From positions 171,669 through 235,668 of the forward strand of contig NZ_NNBJ01000005.1 of assembly GCF_002803085.1 (NCBI RefSeq): DNA of 64,000 bases. Direction: 5' to 3'. Every line of letters starts with the position of its first letter. The first letter of the stretch is position 1. The notes beneath the pieces are model-generated. The model was not told where the DNA came from. It was given only the letters and a program-made list of their open reading frames with translations, and did not search any database. The DNA comes from Streptomyces sp. CB01201. GTDB lineage: Bacteria > Actinomycetota > Actinomycetes > Streptomycetales > Streptomycetaceae. The translations under genes were made by a program, and so were the position numbers. Shown here in pieces: positions 34,466 to 42,996 of the stretch.

Positions 34466-35580
34466 GCGGCCCCCCGGCGGAGTCGGCGCAGCCGGGCGGC
34501 GGCGCGCAGCAGGTCGGTGGCTTCCGCCTCGGCCTCTCCGGGGGCGGCGACGCCGTCCAGGTAGTCGAGCGCGGTGCGGGTGGAGTCGATGCCCGGCAGG
34601 TCGTTGCGCACACCGCTGCCCAGGCGGGCCGGTGAGGCGCATTCGGCGGCCTCGTCGCGGCAATACCGCGCCATTTCGCAGAAGGACAGGCAGGAGGGTG
34701 TGTACGACGCGTCCAACGCCTCTATGGAAGAGGAGAGTTCGTCCGCGCTTCGGGTCGTATCCAGGGTCGTCGTCTCGGGGAGCCGGGCCGCGAGGTCCTC
34801 GGCGCGCCGCAGCCGCGAGAGCTGGAACTGGAGAGCGTCGAGTTCCTGCCGGAGGTCGATCATGCGGCCGTAGGGGCGGTTGGAGAAGTCCTTGGGGCAG
34901 ACAAGCAGGAACTCGTGGGAGATCTGCTCGGTGGGCAGGCCGGCCGTCTCGAAGGCGTGGTGCAGCGCGAGGACGTACACCGCGGCCTGCTTGGCCGTCT
35001 CGGCGACGGCGGTCGGATTGGCCTGGCCGTCGATCGCCGCGAACGAGCGGATGAGGACGACGTGGAACTTCCCCCCGATGCGGTGGGTGAGCGAGTCCGG
35101 CTCCAAGTACGCCGTCTGACCGGCGACTTCGAGGGTGAGCACGGGACGGTCGAGGATGAGCCGTACGTCCTGGCCGGAGGCCACGTGCGCGATGAGGCGG
35201 CGGGTCTCCCGCTCGCGCAGGTGCAGGGCCGTGTTGCCCCCTACCTCGTTGAGGTCGGTGACATGGGCCTCCGCCACGGGGACGCAGAGCTGCTCGCGCA
35301 GCAGCCGGATGAGCTCGGCGTAGCTGCCCCACTTCACGAGGCCGTGGAACGCCTGTTCGCGGGCGAGAGCGAAGGGTGACTGGCCGAAGCGCGGCTCGTA
35401 TCCGACCTGCTGGGCGAGCAGCGCCTTGTCCACTCCGGCGGCGTCGAGGACGGCGCGGCGGGCGCAGGCGGGATTGGCGGTCAGGGCGGTGATCTTACGG
35501 GCGGTGTACGGCTGAGGGGGCTGCGGTCCGCGCAGCCGCGCGAGTCGGTTGTTGGGAGGTTCGGACTGCTGCGAGGGCAT
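34462..35580 (-). CDS. Cas4-like (RecB-family) Fe-S protein with degenerate nuclease motif
   Basis: 372 aa. One Cys near the start (TANPACARRAVL, C39) and a cluster near residues 300-322 (SCLSFCEMARYCRDEAAEC) give the 1+3 cysteine layout of Fe-S PD-(D/E)XK nucleases such as Cas4, AddB and Dna2. The core strand pair reads YLEPDSLTHRIGGKFHVVLI-RSF: the PD aspartate is present, but the following (D/E)xK strand reads L-I-R, so metal-dependent cutting may be lost or supplied elsewhere. AAVYVLALHHAF fits the conserved helix with Gln/Tyr. Translationally coupled to the next gene (ATGA). Confidence 0.72.
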   Translation of the reverse strand: MPSQQSEPPNNRLARLRGPQPPQPYTARKITALTANPACARRAVLDAAGVDKALLAQQVGYEPRFGQSPFALAREQAFHGLVKWGSYAELIRLLREQLCVPVAEAHVTDLNEVGGNTALHLRERETRRLIAHVASGQDVRLILDRPVLTLEVAGQTAYLEPDSLTHRIGGKFHVVLIRSFAAIDGQANPTAVAETAKQAAVYVLALHHAFETAGLPTEQISHEFLLVCPKDFSNRPYGRMIDLRQELDALQFQLSRLRRAEDLAARLPETTTLDTTRSADELSSSIEALDASYTPSCLSFCEMARYCRDEAAECASPARLGSGVRNDLPGIDSTRTALDYLDGVAAPGEAEAEATDLLRAAARLRRLRRGAA

Positions 35581-35658
35581 CGTCTCTACTTCGGGAACGT
35601 CTTCGGGAGCTCACCGGCGTGCGAGGCGTCTGACGTCATCGCCGTCGTGAAGGGGTCG

Positions 35659-36534
35659 TCAGGACAGGGTCCCACTCGCGTCGCGCAGGGCGTCACGCAT
35701 CGGTGCCGCACCGAACAGCTGCTGTACGTCGGAGAGTTGGGGACGGGCGCGCTGCGCGGCCGCTTGCCGTTGCTGGTCGTCCTCCCGCTGGTGGACGGCC
35801 GCTTCGGCGTGGGCGGCCGCGATCACGCGGGCGGGGTCGGGTTCCGGGGCCGCGGCATCGTAGGCGCCCGGGATCGTGAGGGCGAAACGGCGCAGCAGCC
35901 GCCAGGCCGCGTCGGGGGCCGGATGCCCCGTGGTGGTGAGTCGCTGGATCTGCTCGGCGGTTCCCACCGCGTGGGTGAGGAAGTCGGCACGCGGGCTGAG
36001 CGGGCCGATGATCCGCCGCTCCACGGGCCAGGTGGACAGGGCCAGGAGTCCGCGTGCGGGGACCAGGCGGTCGTGGGTCAGTGCCGCGCAGATGTAGTAC
36101 GGGCGGGCATAGCCCTGTGCGGTGAAGGAGCGCTCCTCGTCGCGGCGCAGGGACGCGAGTTTGGTGGCGACCAGCGACTCGGTGAAGAACGCCTCGTACG
36201 TGGACGAGATGAGCTTCGGGGAGGCAGGGGCACCCAGCAGGATGAGTGCCTGGTGGACCTGTTCGCGGATCGGGACGGAGCCGTGCGTCGGGCGCTCCGT
36301 GCGGCGTGGTGCGCCTGTGGTTGCCGACGTCTGCGAGGCCGGGGGCTCGGCCGGGAGTGCCTCGCCGTCCGCTTCCGCCTCGGTCTCGAGGGCGTGCTCC
36401 CAGGCGGCCTCGGCTTCGCGCAGCGCGCGACGGATGCGCGCGGTTTCGGCCTTGTCCCGTGCGCGCACGGCACCGCGCAGCTCGGTGCGCAGGTGGGACA
36501 GGCGCTGCTCGAGTTCCTCCAGTGATGCCGCCAT
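35659..36534 (-). CDS. Unknown island protein with N-terminal coiled coil
   Basis: 291 aa, first gene of the leftward operon. Residues 5-55 (LEELEQRLSHLRTELRGAVR, RDKAETARIRRALREAEAAW) form a coiled coil. An acidic linker is followed by a conserved-looking alpha domain: VPIREQVHQALILLGAPASP, KLISSTYEAFFTESLVATKL, ASLRRDEERSF, which could be a winged HTH, and then GYARPYYICAALTHDRLVPA. It ends in a second helical, Gln/Arg-rich tail. A DNA-binding sensor or assembly role is possible but inferred. Similar proteins are not recalled. Confidence 0.75.
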   Translation of the reverse strand: MAASLEELEQRLSHLRTELRGAVRARDKAETARIRRALREAEAAWEHALETEAEADGEALPAEPPASQTSATTGAPRRTERPTHGSVPIREQVHQALILLGAPASPKLISSTYEAFFTESLVATKLASLRRDEERSFTAQGYARPYYICAALTHDRLVPARGLLALSTWPVERRIIGPLSPRADFLTHAVGTAEQIQRLTTTGHPAPDAAWRLLRRFALTIPGAYDAAAPEPDPARVIAAAHAEAAVHQREDDQQRQAAAQRARPQLSDVQQLFGAAPMRDALRDASGTLS

Positions 36535-36570
36535 GCGGGGCAGCTTAGCGCAGCAACCAACCTATGCCAA

Positions 36571-36590
36571 GAACTTCCAATGAGTTCCAA
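36571..36590. promoter_or_regulatory. 10-bp-spaced direct repeat in the divergent island promoter
   Basis: GAACTTCCAA and TGAGTTCCAA follow each other exactly, so the TTCCAA cores are one helical turn apart. They lie in the A+T-richer 135-bp gap between the two divergent operons (starts 36534 and 36670), the expected place for a shared operator or promoter. Confidence 0.45.
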
Positions 36591-36669
36591 GATTACCTGC
36601 TACGGTCGAATGCGGCGGCGCACCCGGCCGGACCGAGGGTGCCGTCTGTTCCGAGACAAGGGGGAGGCA

Positions 36670-38310
36670 ATGAGCCACGACACGACGGCATGGCACAAGC
36701 CGCACTGGCTGACTGGGAACGGCGGCCTCGTGCGCGTGGGGCCCGGTACCGGTGGGAGCGAGGAGCACACCTGCCCCTCGCACGCCGCCGCCAAGGCCCG
36801 GCCCGGTCTGTGGCCGACCCGGCCTCTCCGGCTTCCGAAGCCGGAGCTCGAGACGTTCACCCTCGGGCCGGTGATGGACGCCGTCGACCGGGTCGAGTTC
36901 CACGGTGAGACACCCGACCAGGCCCTGGCGGGGCTGCGCTCCCGCACCCCCGCCCTCCACCCCGGTCACCTGACGTATGCCGAGCACGCCCTCCGTACGT
37001 ACATAGAAGCGTGCACCGGCGACGGTGAGCAGCGGCTGCGGCCGGTCCGCCCGTACTGGGTGGCCCAGCGGGAGAACGGCAAGTTCTGGGAGATGTACGC
37101 CTGGTGGCGCAGGTACGAGTCGGCCGACGGACGACTGCGCGAGTACCGGCGGCTGCGGCACGGCGAGGCCAAGGACTCCGAGCCCGGCGAGATCGCCATC
37201 GCCGTGTACGTGGCCGTTCACGGGCGCCAGGCGGCCTGGCCGCGGAAGTGGGCGCGCGCGTTCCAGCCGTACGGACCCACCGCCCGGCCCGGGCGGGTGC
37301 GTGTTGTCGAAGTCGGGCTCGCCGACGGACAGCCGCGCGTGCAGTTCGACGGGACGGCAGAGGAGGCCGAGGCGTACTACGCCGAGTACGGACACGCGCA
37401 CGTGGCCCGTGTCGTGGCGGGCGGCAGGCCGGTACCCGGCTCATCCTGCGTCGACTGCAAGCAGTTCACGGGCTGCGAGGCCGTGCCGCGCAGGCCCGGT
37501 GTCCTCGGGCTCTCCTCGCGGGTGGCACCGCTGAGGAAGGTGTCGGTCAGTGATCTGCGCTATCACGCAGCCTGCCCGGCACAGGGATTCCTCCGTGCCC
37601 TGCACCTGCCGAAGTCCGACGAGTACGGCAGCGCGGCCAGGCTCGGCCAGGCGGTGCACGGCTGGGTCGAGAAGCTGCACCGGCGCCCGGGACGGCCGCC
37701 GTGCGCGGTCCGCGACATGCCCCCGGAGGGCGAGAACTGGACAGAGGGACGCTGGCGGGTCTCCGACGAGGACGCCGCGACCGGTCGGGACATGCTGCTC
37801 CACCACATCGACGCCTGTCCCTTCCAGGATGCCGCCCTTATCCAGCGGGTCGAGCCCGAAGCCCTCCGGGTCGTCCACGACACCGCGGCGCAGGCCGTCG
37901 TCATCGCCAAACCCGACCTGCTCTATCAGGAGGACGGCTCCTGGGTGTGGCGGGAGCTCAAGACGACACGGAAGCGGCGCCGCCACCACGAGGACCTTCT
38001 CGACACCTACCCCCAACTCGCCCTGGCGGTCGCGCTCCTGGCGCAGGGCGCGCTGGGTGGCGATCCGGAAGGCTCGCGCGTCGAGGTGGAGATCCTCCGG
38101 CCGGACGGTTCCGATCCCCACGTGATCGACCCGACGGACCCCGGCCGACAGCGGAAGGCGCTGTCGGTGCTGCGGCGATACGCCGGTCCGTGGCGGGAGG
38201 ACGAGACATGGGACGCCCGCCCCGGACCGCATTGCCAGTCCTGCCCGGTCTCCCGGTGGTGTCCGAGCGCCGCGCCCGACGGCGCCGTCGCGGGAGAGGG
38301 GGAGGCGTGA
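36670..38310 (+). CDS. Cas4/RecB-like PD-(D/E)XK nuclease with Fe-S and extra zinc-type cysteines
   Basis: 546 aa, first gene of the rightward operon. The nuclease centre is complete: D416 in IAKPDLLYQE, then E429-x-K431 in VWRELKTTRKRRR, then a Tyr/Gln helix (DTYPQLALAVALL). Cysteines at about 303 (YHAACPAQGF) and 520-531 (HCQSCPVSRWC) give a Cas4-like Fe-S set, while CVDCKQFTGCEAV at 260-269 may be a second metal site. The first 250 residues are a separate alpha/beta domain. ATG 36670 follows GGGGGAGG. The stop overlaps the next GTG start (GTGA). DNA end processing is inferred. Confidence 0.85.
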   Translation: MSHDTTAWHKPHWLTGNGGLVRVGPGTGGSEEHTCPSHAAAKARPGLWPTRPLRLPKPELETFTLGPVMDAVDRVEFHGETPDQALAGLRSRTPALHPGHLTYAEHALRTYIEACTGDGEQRLRPVRPYWVAQRENGKFWEMYAWWRRYESADGRLREYRRLRHGEAKDSEPGEIAIAVYVAVHGRQAAWPRKWARAFQPYGPTARPGRVRVVEVGLADGQPRVQFDGTAEEAEAYYAEYGHAHVARVVAGGRPVPGSSCVDCKQFTGCEAVPRRPGVLGLSSRVAPLRKVSVSDLRYHAACPAQGFLRALHLPKSDEYGSAARLGQAVHGWVEKLHRRPGRPPCAVRDMPPEGENWTEGRWRVSDEDAATGRDMLLHHIDACPFQDAALIQRVEPEALRVVHDTAAQAVVIAKPDLLYQEDGSWVWRELKTTRKRRRHHEDLLDTYPQLALAVALLAQGALGGDPEGSRVEVEILRPDGSDPHVIDPTDPGRQRKALSVLRRYAGPWREDETWDARPGPHCQSCPVSRWCPSAAPDGAVAGEGEA

Positions 38311-39482
38311 CCACGACCGACATGAGGGACGCACGGTCCGAGGACGCCGTCGGCACGGACGAGGGGTTGCTCCGACAGATCGCCAGCGCCCTGGCGTGCC
38401 TGTCCCGGCAGAGGACCGTACCCAACCCGGTCTACCCGGCGAAGGTGCAGAACGCGTACAACCGCCTCGTCCTGCACTGCCTGCGCCGGGGCGAGGAACC
38501 GCCGGGCAGCGTGCCGCAGATGGTCCGCTGGGCTTGTGAACGGCCGCTGATCGAGTGGCCGTTGGAGCTGCCGCCCGATAACTTTCCCGGAGCGGCCCTG
38601 CTCGTCGATCCGGAGACCCGGCTGCCGCACCAGCTGTGTCTGGAGTGGGAGGTGAGCGCGGCCGACCCGGCCGCCGAGCTCTTCGAGAACGAACGCATCC
38701 GGGAAGCACTCGCCGTGTGCCGTGCGGCCAAGGCCCCGCAGGCCTACGCCGCGTTCCGGGCTCTGCTCACCTCCAGGCCCGTGCTGACCGGCGCCGAGCT
38801 GGCGCTGCTCGGCGGCGATCCCGACTGCGGGGTGCTGCTGCACGACGTGATCAAGCGCTGCTACGAGCCCGTGCCCGCCTCCTACCTGCGGCGCGGCACG
38901 TACCGACAGTGCGCTCGCTGCCGCTGCCTGATGGTGCCGCTGCTGCACGGCGGCCACCGATGTGAACTGGACCGGTGCCGCCGCGACGGCACCTCGGACG
39001 AAGGCACGCCGCTTCGTGCCGACAAAGGCGGGGTCTTCCAGCTCAGCCGTCCCCTGCGGATGTTCATCACCAGCCCCGGGCTCGCGGAGACCGATCTGCA
39101 AGCCGCCCTGGAGAAGAAGTTCGGAATCACCGCCGAGATGTGGCCCAACTACGACGCGTACGACCTGCGCGTCCCCCTGCCGGGGCGACAGCACTGGGCG
39201 GTGGACGTCAAGGACCGGGTGAACCCCGTTCTCCTGGCGCGCTCCCTCACGCCGTTCAGGAACGAGCCGCCGTACGACCGGGCGTTCCTCGTCGTGCCCC
39301 GCTACCGCTTCCGCGACAACGAGGCGTATGGGCGACAGTTCCGCCGCAACCTGCCGGAGGACCTGGCCGATCGGGTCACCCTGCTGGACGACCGGGCCTT
39401 CCTGCGGCTGGTCGCCGATGAGATCTCCACCCCACGTGACAAGGCGGGGGACCCGCGTACCGAAGGAGGACGCCGTGCGTGA
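38307..39482 (+). CDS. pPIWI-RE-associated restriction endonuclease-fold protein
   Basis: 391 aa from GTG 38307, overlapping the upstream stop and preceded by GGGGGAGG. A C-terminal REase fold is visible: acidic helix GLAETDLQAALEKKF, D286 in YDAYDLRVPL and the D300-x-K302 in HWAVDVKDRVNP. In front is a four-Cys zinc ribbon (QCARCRCLMV and HRCELDRC). The N-terminal half (LRQIASALACLSRQRTVPNP) matches the layout of the REase component of the pPIWI-RE three-gene island predicted by Burroughs, Iyer and Aravind. Its stop overlaps the helicase start by 8 bp. Likely cuts DNA found by the pPIWI partner. Confidence 0.8.
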   Translation: MTTTDMRDARSEDAVGTDEGLLRQIASALACLSRQRTVPNPVYPAKVQNAYNRLVLHCLRRGEEPPGSVPQMVRWACERPLIEWPLELPPDNFPGAALLVDPETRLPHQLCLEWEVSAADPAAELFENERIREALAVCRAAKAPQAYAAFRALLTSRPVLTGAELALLGGDPDCGVLLHDVIKRCYEPVPASYLRRGTYRQCARCRCLMVPLLHGGHRCELDRCRRDGTSDEGTPLRADKGGVFQLSRPLRMFITSPGLAETDLQAALEKKFGITAEMWPNYDAYDLRVPLPGRQHWAVDVKDRVNPVLLARSLTPFRNEPPYDRAFLVVPRYRFRDNEAYGRQFRRNLPEDLADRVTLLDDRAFLRLVADEISTPRDKAGDPRTEGGRRA

Positions 39483-42400
39483 CCGTAGGGGATGGCACCG
39501 GCGCTGCTCGCCGCAGCAGCTCACCGAGGTGTGGCCGGCGAACCTCGGCAGCTTCCGCCCCGGCGACCTTCTCGACGTCGAACTGGGCCTGTACCTCCTG
39601 GAGGACGTGACCCCCACCCGCACGGCCGCCGATGTCTGGCCGCTGCTGGGCGGTTACCCGTACAGCGAGGTGTTCGGAGACGTCCGCACCGACGAACAGC
39701 GGCTGCGCGTTCTGCGCGCCCGCCACTATCTGTGGGACATGCGGCGACGGCACGCCTGGTCGGAGGCGCTGACCGACTACCTGAAGGTCCCCCAGCACCT
39801 GCGCGGATACGACATCGACGGACCCGGCTCCGTACCGAGCCGTCGCGAGCCGTCGCGAGCCGCACGCCGTTTCGAGATCTTCGAAGAACTGCTCAGCACC
39901 GCTCCGCGGTTCGCGACGCGGTCCATTCCGTTCGCCGAGGAGGGAGAGCACACCTTCCGGGTGCAGGACCGTACCCACTCCGTGGTGTTCGACGAGGAAC
40001 TGCTGACGGACACCCTGCCGCGCGCCCACGCGCTTGACGCACCACTGGCCGGGCGTGGAGAGCCCGTCGACGTCACATGGGAAGAGCTCGAGAAGGCCGC
40101 CGACGAGATGGACGCCCTCGAGGCGTCGGCACCGGAGAGGGCGCGCAACGGCTGGGCCGGGCGGCTCCGGCGGGTGAAACTGCTCGTGCGCGACGCGGAA
40201 CTCGGCCGCTTCACCGAACGGGGACGGCTGAGGATCGACCGGCTGCTGCACCTCGTGGGGATGGTGGGAGCCGGCAAGTCCACCCTCCGGGACATCCTGA
40301 CCTACCACCTCGTGACCCGGACACCCCGCCGAGTCACCATCGTCGTCGGCGATGTGGCCGAGACGCTCGCCGTGGTCGAGCAGTTCAACCGGCTTGGTGT
40401 GCGGGCTGCGCCGATCCTCGGGCACTCCACCAGGGAGCGCAACATCAACCGGTTGCACCGCCGCACCGCCACGGCCGGCGCCGCCACCATGCTCGGGCAC
40501 GACCACGCGGGCTTCGCCTACCTCAGTAGCGCCTGCCCCGTCGACGTGCTGCGCGGCTTGGAGGCCCGCCGCCCGCTCGGCGTCCGTGAAGCACCGTGCA
40601 TCACGCTGTACACCGCCCCCGAGCAGGAGGTCACGGACAGCGATCCCCTCCTCGATGACGAGAACAGCACGCAGCGCGACGCACGAGGTCCGAAGCCGCA
40701 GCGGAGACTGTGCCCGTTGTGGAACCGCTGTCCGCGCCACCGCGGGGCTCGTGATCTGGTCGACGCACAGGTGTGGGTCGCCACCCCGGCCGGTCTGGTG
40801 CACAGCTCCGTCCCGCTGCACCAGCACCAGGAACAGCTCCGGTACCTCGAACTCGCATGCCGGCTCAGCGACCTGATCATCGTCGACGAGGCCGACCGGG
40901 TGCAGATGCAGCTCGACATGGCCTTCGCGCCGGCCAGCACTCTGGTGGGCAAGGCCCCGAACTCCTGGTTCGACGAGGTCGCCGTCCACAAGTTCCAGCA
41001 GATGGCCCGGGACGGCCGGCTCCAGCTGTCCGCCCGTGACGTCGACGACTGGACCAACGCCGTCAACACGGTCAGCGCCGCCACCGACCGCCTCTTCGCC
41101 CTGCTCGTCAAGGACGACAAGCTCAGGCGGTGGATCAGCGTCGACTACTTCAGTGCCTTCACCCTCCACAACCTGCTGCTGGACAGCTGGTTCCCGGGGC
41201 GGAAGGAGGGCGAACGCCCACCGGCGGCGGCCCGGACGCTGGACGGTGCGCTCGGCCGGTTCCGCGACGACCCGCTGCACGAGCAACAGAGCACGGGAGA
41301 CGACGATGAAGTGACACCCTTGGTGAACACCTTCGTCCACCTCGCCCTGGAACTCCTGCACGCGCCCCAGGGAGCACGGACGCGTGAGAGGCTGCGCGAC
41401 ACCCTCACCGACATCGTCGGAGACGACAGCACGGTGCTCGCGGACGCCGACCTCCAGGCCCGGCGCTTCGAGTTCACCTTGCTCCTTTCCGCTCTGCACA
41501 GCCGCCTCGACTTCATGACCACGCTGTGGCCGCGCGTCGAGGCCGCCCTCAATCTCGAGAGCGCCTCGAACGTGCTCTCCCGCAGGCCCCCCAAGGACTA
41601 CGAGGCGGTCATCCCCGAGTCGCCCATGGGTAACGTGCTCGGCTTCCAGTTCCGCCACGACGACCGTGAGCGCGATGGTGACCGCAGCGGTGAACTCCGC
41701 TTCTTCCACTGCAACGGCGTGGGCCGCGAACTGCTCGTGCGGCTCGGTGACCTGTGCGCCGTGGACGGCCGCCCGGGCCCGCATGTCCTGCTCATGTCCG
41801 CAACGAGCTGGGCGGGCACGTCGAGCAGGTACCACGTGCACGCCGACGTCGGTGCCGTTCTGCGTCCTCACGACGAGGAAGTCGAAGCCGTCCTGGGCAG
41901 CGAGTTCCGCAAGGAGTTCTTGTACTGGACCGGAAACGACCGGCCCAAGCCGCTGCGCCTGTCCGGCTGCGACCCCGAAGAACGGCCACAGGCCCTTCTG
42001 CACATGCTGCACCAGCTCGCGGTGCCCGACCGGAGTCTGCCCGACGCCGAGAGCATGCTGGACGCCGAGCTGAAGGAGATCGACGATCCGGACCGCCGCC
42101 GCATCCTGTTGCTCGTCGGCAGCTACGACGAGGCACGTCGGGCCGCCGAGTACCTCAACCAGATCCCCGAGTGGAACGGCCGCGTCACCCGACTCGTGTC
42201 CGACGACGCGGACTCCGACACCGCCTGGACCCGGCTGCCGGAGGACGCCGCCGCACGGACACTGCCCCGCGGTGACGTGAAGGCTTTCCCCTCGGTCGGC
42301 GGCGACATTCTCGTCGCGCCGCTGCTCGCCGTGGAGCGGGGACACAACATCGTTCTGCGCGATGGCAAGGCGGCCATCGGCACGGTCTACTTCCTGGCAC

Positions 42401-42912
42401 GCCCACACCCTCGGCCCGACGACATCGCGCTCGCCATCCAGTCCATCAACGACTGGGCCGTACGCCAACTCCGGGATGCTGACGGATCCTTCAGGCAGAA
42501 CGCGCTCGCCGCCGCCACCCCCGACCAGGCGGCTGTGGCGTTCCGCAGCCGCGCACGCCGTCAGTGGAACCGCTTCCTCACCCGGCGGCTGGCCTGGTCC
42601 AGCCTGCGGGACGAGGAGAAGACGGCGTTCACCTGGGACCAGCTCGTCGTCATGTGGCAGGTCATCGGTCGTCTGGTGCGCGGCGGCGTGCCAGCCCGGG
42701 TGGTCTTCGTCGACGCGGCTTTCTCTCCCAGAGAAGCCGGATTCCAGGACACGGACACCCCCGACACCAGCCTGCTGGCGAGCATGCGTGAGGTGCTCGC
42801 CCCGTTCTTCGAGGACGGGAACACGGCGGAGCGGCACCTTGCCCCGATCGACAAGTCCCTGGTCCGTGAGCTGTACGAACCGCTCTACCGCGCCCTGGTG
42901 GACATGGGCTGA
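39475..42912 (+). CDS. DinG/XPD-type helicase of the pPIWI-RE island
   Basis: 1145 aa from GTG 39475 with GGAGGA 4 nt upstream. Walker A is LVGMVGAGKSTLRD (about residues 262-270) and the DEAD-type box is LIIVDEADRV (about 470). Between them lie four cysteines in SACPVDV, APCITLY and RLCPLWNRCPRHRG, the place and spacing of the Fe-S cluster of XPD/DinG helicases. C-terminal helicase segments are HVLLMSATSWAGTSSRYHVH and ILVAPLLAVERGHNI. The 250-residue N-terminus (LTEVWPANLGSFRPGDLLDV) and the last 150 residues are extra domains. It probably unwinds duplex or R-loop DNA for the pPIWI protein. Intact. Confidence 0.85.
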   Translation: MRDRRGWHRRCSPQQLTEVWPANLGSFRPGDLLDVELGLYLLEDVTPTRTAADVWPLLGGYPYSEVFGDVRTDEQRLRVLRARHYLWDMRRRHAWSEALTDYLKVPQHLRGYDIDGPGSVPSRREPSRAARRFEIFEELLSTAPRFATRSIPFAEEGEHTFRVQDRTHSVVFDEELLTDTLPRAHALDAPLAGRGEPVDVTWEELEKAADEMDALEASAPERARNGWAGRLRRVKLLVRDAELGRFTERGRLRIDRLLHLVGMVGAGKSTLRDILTYHLVTRTPRRVTIVVGDVAETLAVVEQFNRLGVRAAPILGHSTRERNINRLHRRTATAGAATMLGHDHAGFAYLSSACPVDVLRGLEARRPLGVREAPCITLYTAPEQEVTDSDPLLDDENSTQRDARGPKPQRRLCPLWNRCPRHRGARDLVDAQVWVATPAGLVHSSVPLHQHQEQLRYLELACRLSDLIIVDEADRVQMQLDMAFAPASTLVGKAPNSWFDEVAVHKFQQMARDGRLQLSARDVDDWTNAVNTVSAATDRLFALLVKDDKLRRWISVDYFSAFTLHNLLLDSWFPGRKEGERPPAAARTLDGALGRFRDDPLHEQQSTGDDDEVTPLVNTFVHLALELLHAPQGARTRERLRDTLTDIVGDDSTVLADADLQARRFEFTLLLSALHSRLDFMTTLWPRVEAALNLESASNVLSRRPPKDYEAVIPESPMGNVLGFQFRHDDRERDGDRSGELRFFHCNGVGRELLVRLGDLCAVDGRPGPHVLLMSATSWAGTSSRYHVHADVGAVLRPHDEEVEAVLGSEFRKEFLYWTGNDRPKPLRLSGCDPEERPQALLHMLHQLAVPDRSLPDAESMLDAELKEIDDPDRRRILLLVGSYDEARRAAEYLNQIPEWNGRVTRLVSDDADSDTAWTRLPEDAAARTLPRGDVKAFPSVGGDILVAPLLAVERGHNIVLRDGKAAIGTVYFLARPHPRPDDIALAIQSINDWAVRQLRDADGSFRQNALAAATPDQAAVAFRSRARRQWNRFLTRRLAWSSLRDEEKTAFTWDQLVVMWQVIGRLVRGGVPARVVFVDAAFSPREAGFQDTDTPDTSLLASMREVLAPFFEDGNTAERHLAPIDKSLVRELYEPLYRALVDMG

Positions 42913-42996
42913 CGGCATCCGTCACCACACCGCACCCCCGACGTGTTCGCGTCGCGTCCGAAGACTTCACGCCTTGCTCCGAGGAGAACCGACACC

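Noticed and set aside
39376..42918. 1180-aa open frame on the minus strand
   Set aside because: Antisense shadow of the DinG-type helicase; the plus-strand frame has all helicase motifs and a Shine-Dalgarno site.
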